This document shows positions 18,120 to 20,455 of a DNA stretch of 20,455 nt, piece after piece. How positions within the stretch are numbered: the stretch's first letter is position 1; each line of letters begins with the position of its first letter. Source of the stretch: Dunaliella salina (lineage: Eukaryota > Chlorophyta > Chlorophyceae > Chlamydomonadales > Dunaliellaceae); assembly GCA_002284615.2 (NCBI GenBank), contig MU069469.1:357870-378324 (forward strand), in the 5' to 3' direction. Below the pieces are notes generated by a model. The model was not told where the DNA came from. It saw nothing but the letters and a program-made list of their open reading frames with translations, and did not search any database. A program made the translations under genes and the position numbers.

Positions 18120-19365
18120 TCACTGGCCAATGCAGTAAATGCTACACTTCTCATGATGCACAGGAGCACTGAAAGCGGGGGGGCTCAGGGGGAGCGCAGC
18201 CCACTCTGACTTTTCCCTACATGTTCAGAATTGCAGGCCCAAGACAAAGACCTCCATACATGCATACATGCACATGCATAGTATGAAGGGTTTAATGCAA
18301 TTTGCAGTGAATGCTACATCTTTCAGGAGGCACTGGGGTACTGAAAGCGGGGGGGTTCAGGGGAGGCGAAGCCCCCCCTGACTTTTTCCTACACGTTCAG
18401 AATTGCAGGCCCAAGACAAAGACCTCCATACATGCACATGCATAGTATGAAGGGTTCAATGCAATTTGCAGTGAATGCTACACCTTTCAGGAGGCACTGG
18501 GGTACTGAAAGCGGGGGGGTTTAGGGGAGGCGCAGCCCCCCCTGACTTTTTCAAACACGTTCAGAATTGCAGGCCCAAGACAAAGACCTCCATACATGCA
18601 CACGCATAATGTGAAGGGTTCAATGCAATTTGCAGTGAATGCTACACCTTTCAGGAGGCACTGGGGTACTGAAAGCGGGGGGGTTCAGGGGGGGCGCAGC
18701 CCCCCCTGACTGTTTCCTACACGTTCAGAATTGCAGGCCCTAGACAAAGACCTCCCTACATGCACATGCATAGTATGAAGGGTTCAATGCAATTTGCAGT
18801 GAATGCTACACCTTTCAGGAGGCACTGGGGTACTGAAAGCGGGGGGGCTCAGAAGAGGCGCAGCCCCCCCTGACTTTTCCCTACATGTTCAGAATTGCAG
18901 GCCCAAGACAAAGACCTCCATACATGCACACGCATAATGTGAGGGGTTCAATGCAATTTGCAGTGAATGCTACATCTTTCAGGAGGCACTGGGGTACTGA
19001 AAGCGGGGGGGTTCAGGGGGGGCGCAGCCCCCCCTGACTTTTTCCTACATGTTCAGAATTGCAGGCCCAAGACAAAGACCTCCATACATGCACATGCATA
19101 ATATGAAGGTTTCAATGCAATTTGCAGTGAATGCTTAATCTGTCAGGAGACACTGGGGTACTGAAAGCGGGGGGGTTCAGGGGGGGCGCAGCCCCCCCTG
19201 ACTTTTTCCTACATGTTCAGAATTGCAGGCCCAAGACAAGGACTATGGGACCATGCATCCTGTGAAGGGTTAAATGCCAATTCGTAAATGCTGTGAATGC
19301 TACACTTCTAGTACTGAAAGCGCAGGGAGTCCAGGGGTAACGCAGCCCCCTCGACTTTTCCTGCA
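18120..19365. repeat. 164-bp satellite, 8 units with G7/C7 hairpin
   Basis: GAAAGCGGGGG starts at 18171, 18343, 18507, 18671, 18835, 18999 and 19163, with a variant (GAAAGCGCAGG) at 19316: spacings 172, then five of exactly 164, then 153. The first interval is longer by an extra CATACATG. Most units contain an inverted repeat with TCAGGGGGGG and CCCCCCCTGA arms and a 5-nt loop, perfect for example at 19013-19037. The end units are the most diverged, as expected from unequal exchange. No coding frame. Confidence 0.95.
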
Positions 19366-20149
19366 TTTCAACGATTTCCTCTTTACATGAACTTGATACC
19401 TAGACATGGGGTTCTATGCTCGCAAGTGCACCTTTTCGATGTAAGTGACATGAAAGCTCATACTGGATGCTCACACTGGTGCAATCTGTGACATTGACTG
19501 CCAAACTCTCAACAGGCCTTTTGGAGCAGCTCCCTTACTAACATTGTTAGAAAACCTTGGGTTCTTACCCTAATTCAAGTTCGGAAATCTGTTTTCTTCC
19601 ATCATCAACATTTTCCTAATGTGCACAATTGGTCCGGCGAAGCCAAAGTTGGAACGCCTGTACCTAGAACGGGTACCAACTACACATGTAATTGGGATGA
19701 CGAGAAGCTGCCACAGAAGAGGAGAGGAATGTGCGTGACCTGTCATACTCTGCGCGTGCCTGTTGTTATCTTGAGAGCTTTCACTGCAAATTTATTACAA
19801 AGTTGTCCTGGTAGTATCCACATGGGGCATGGCATCTTCTCTGTGAGAGCACATCTATTTCAGCATCTCTCTTGATTGGAGAAGTCGATCATTTAGCATG
19901 TTGAAGCCCTGTGCTTTGCATTTCAATGTGTCCTGCAACTTTGCTGAAAATGTATGCATGCAAGACACGGCATAGAAAAGGTCATCAAGGGCTTCCACAG
20001 GGTAGGTTTGTTACGCATCCTTTGCAATAATCCAGGGGGGGGGGAAATGCTCATTGTGGCTGCTTCTCTGTTGGGTTGTGCACATTGGAAATGACTTAAG
20101 GAAAGTACATTTAAGCCCCAACCTGATTACATTGGAGGGAGTGACATTT
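19366..20149. other. No confident gene; G10 tract
   Basis: An acceptor-like CTCTTCTGTGGCAG on minus (near 19711-19725) opens about 50 codons beginning LLVIPITCVVGT, with a stop next to a GTAAGA donor, so I do not call it. A run of 10 G lies at 20035-20044. Confidence 0.3.
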
Positions 20150-20380
20150 GCGTGCACAATTGGGGCTGTCGAATGCAAATGCGGATTCCTGCCTGGAGTG
20201 CACACAACAGAAAGGATAAAAACACATACAGGTTCCCTTCTGGAGTGCGAACAAAAGATTTAGAAAAGATTTACAAGACACGCAGGTTCCTGCCTGGATA
20301 ACGCAAATAATGAAAATTTGAGGAATACAAATGTAGATTCCTACCTGGAGTGCGCACAATGGAAGGGACTGAGGAATACA
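20150..20380 (-). repeat. Minisatellite of about 50-60 bp, acceptor-like units
   Basis: On minus, four units share a T-rich tract, CGCACTCCAG or TTATCCAG, then GCAGGAAYCYGCAT. The AG is kept in all. Copies are near 20350, 20300, 20240 and 20190. They resemble amplified 3' splice sites, but the exon they would serve is not identified. Confidence 0.7.
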
Positions 20381-20455
20381 CAGTGGCCAAGCATAGGCCT
20401 TGCACATGGGTCGCAGGCCCACTGCCTGTGTCCTTGCCCTCGCGTCCACTGTGTG

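Noticed and set aside
18280..19110. GGGTTCAATGC as a tRNA B-box
   Set aside because: No matching A-box, no cloverleaf, and it recurs simply because the satellite repeats.
20111..20449. Cysteine-rich 112-codon minus frame
   Set aside because: It runs through the minisatellite; the cysteines come from repeated TGY codons in the unit, not from a spaced zinc motif.

Overview
The window looks like nuclear DNA of a unicellular green-lineage alga (prasinophyte or other chlorophyte type). Reasons: no long prokaryote-style ORFs, a (TG)n microsatellite, short exons bounded by GT..AG, LINE-type retrotransposon remains, many minisatellites, and pieces of a DA1-like metallopeptidase gene, a family known from land plants and algae. 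The genus is not established; the LINE C-terminus reminds me of elements seen in prasinophyte assemblies, which is recollection, not a search result.

Layout. 1-3400: microsatellite, a candidate terminal exon on + (311-414), a decayed LINE 3' end on - (1040-1439), candidate exons of a coiled-coil protein on - (1736-2279), and 40-bp and 26-bp tandem repeats. 3540-3930: a C20 tract and two phase-compatible + exons with a CCCH-like zinc knuckle. 5016-6261: a 1.23-kb terminal-inverted-repeat (TIR) transposon, followed by a pile of same-orientation LINE 3' ends (6280-7884). 9484-16328: C-terminal half of a DA1-like peptidase gene on -, in five short exons. Its introns are largely made of tandem repeats, and a second copy of the TIR transposon (13862-15087) sits in one of them. 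16.3-18.1 kb: poorly resolved. 18.12-19.37 kb: a satellite with a 164-bp period and a G7/C7 hairpin. 20.15-20.38 kb: another minisatellite.

The most striking observation is in the DA1-like gene. Four of the minisatellite arrays are amplified copies of the gene's own exon-intron junctions. Copies of an exon's 3' end with its donor lie just downstream of the real donor; copies of the next exon's 5' end with its acceptor lie just upstream of the real acceptor. One intron carries 4 donors exactly 70 bp apart (all GTGAGT) and about 17 decoy acceptors. The exons themselves join in consistent phase and rebuild the conserved family motifs, including the HExxH zinc site.

The second notable item is the TIR transposon. 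Both copies are flanked by what read as 7-bp target duplications (CTCTCAG and CTATCAG), a size and sequence I cannot match to a superfamily. All repeat counts and identities are by eye; no alignment, HMM or transcript evidence was available.
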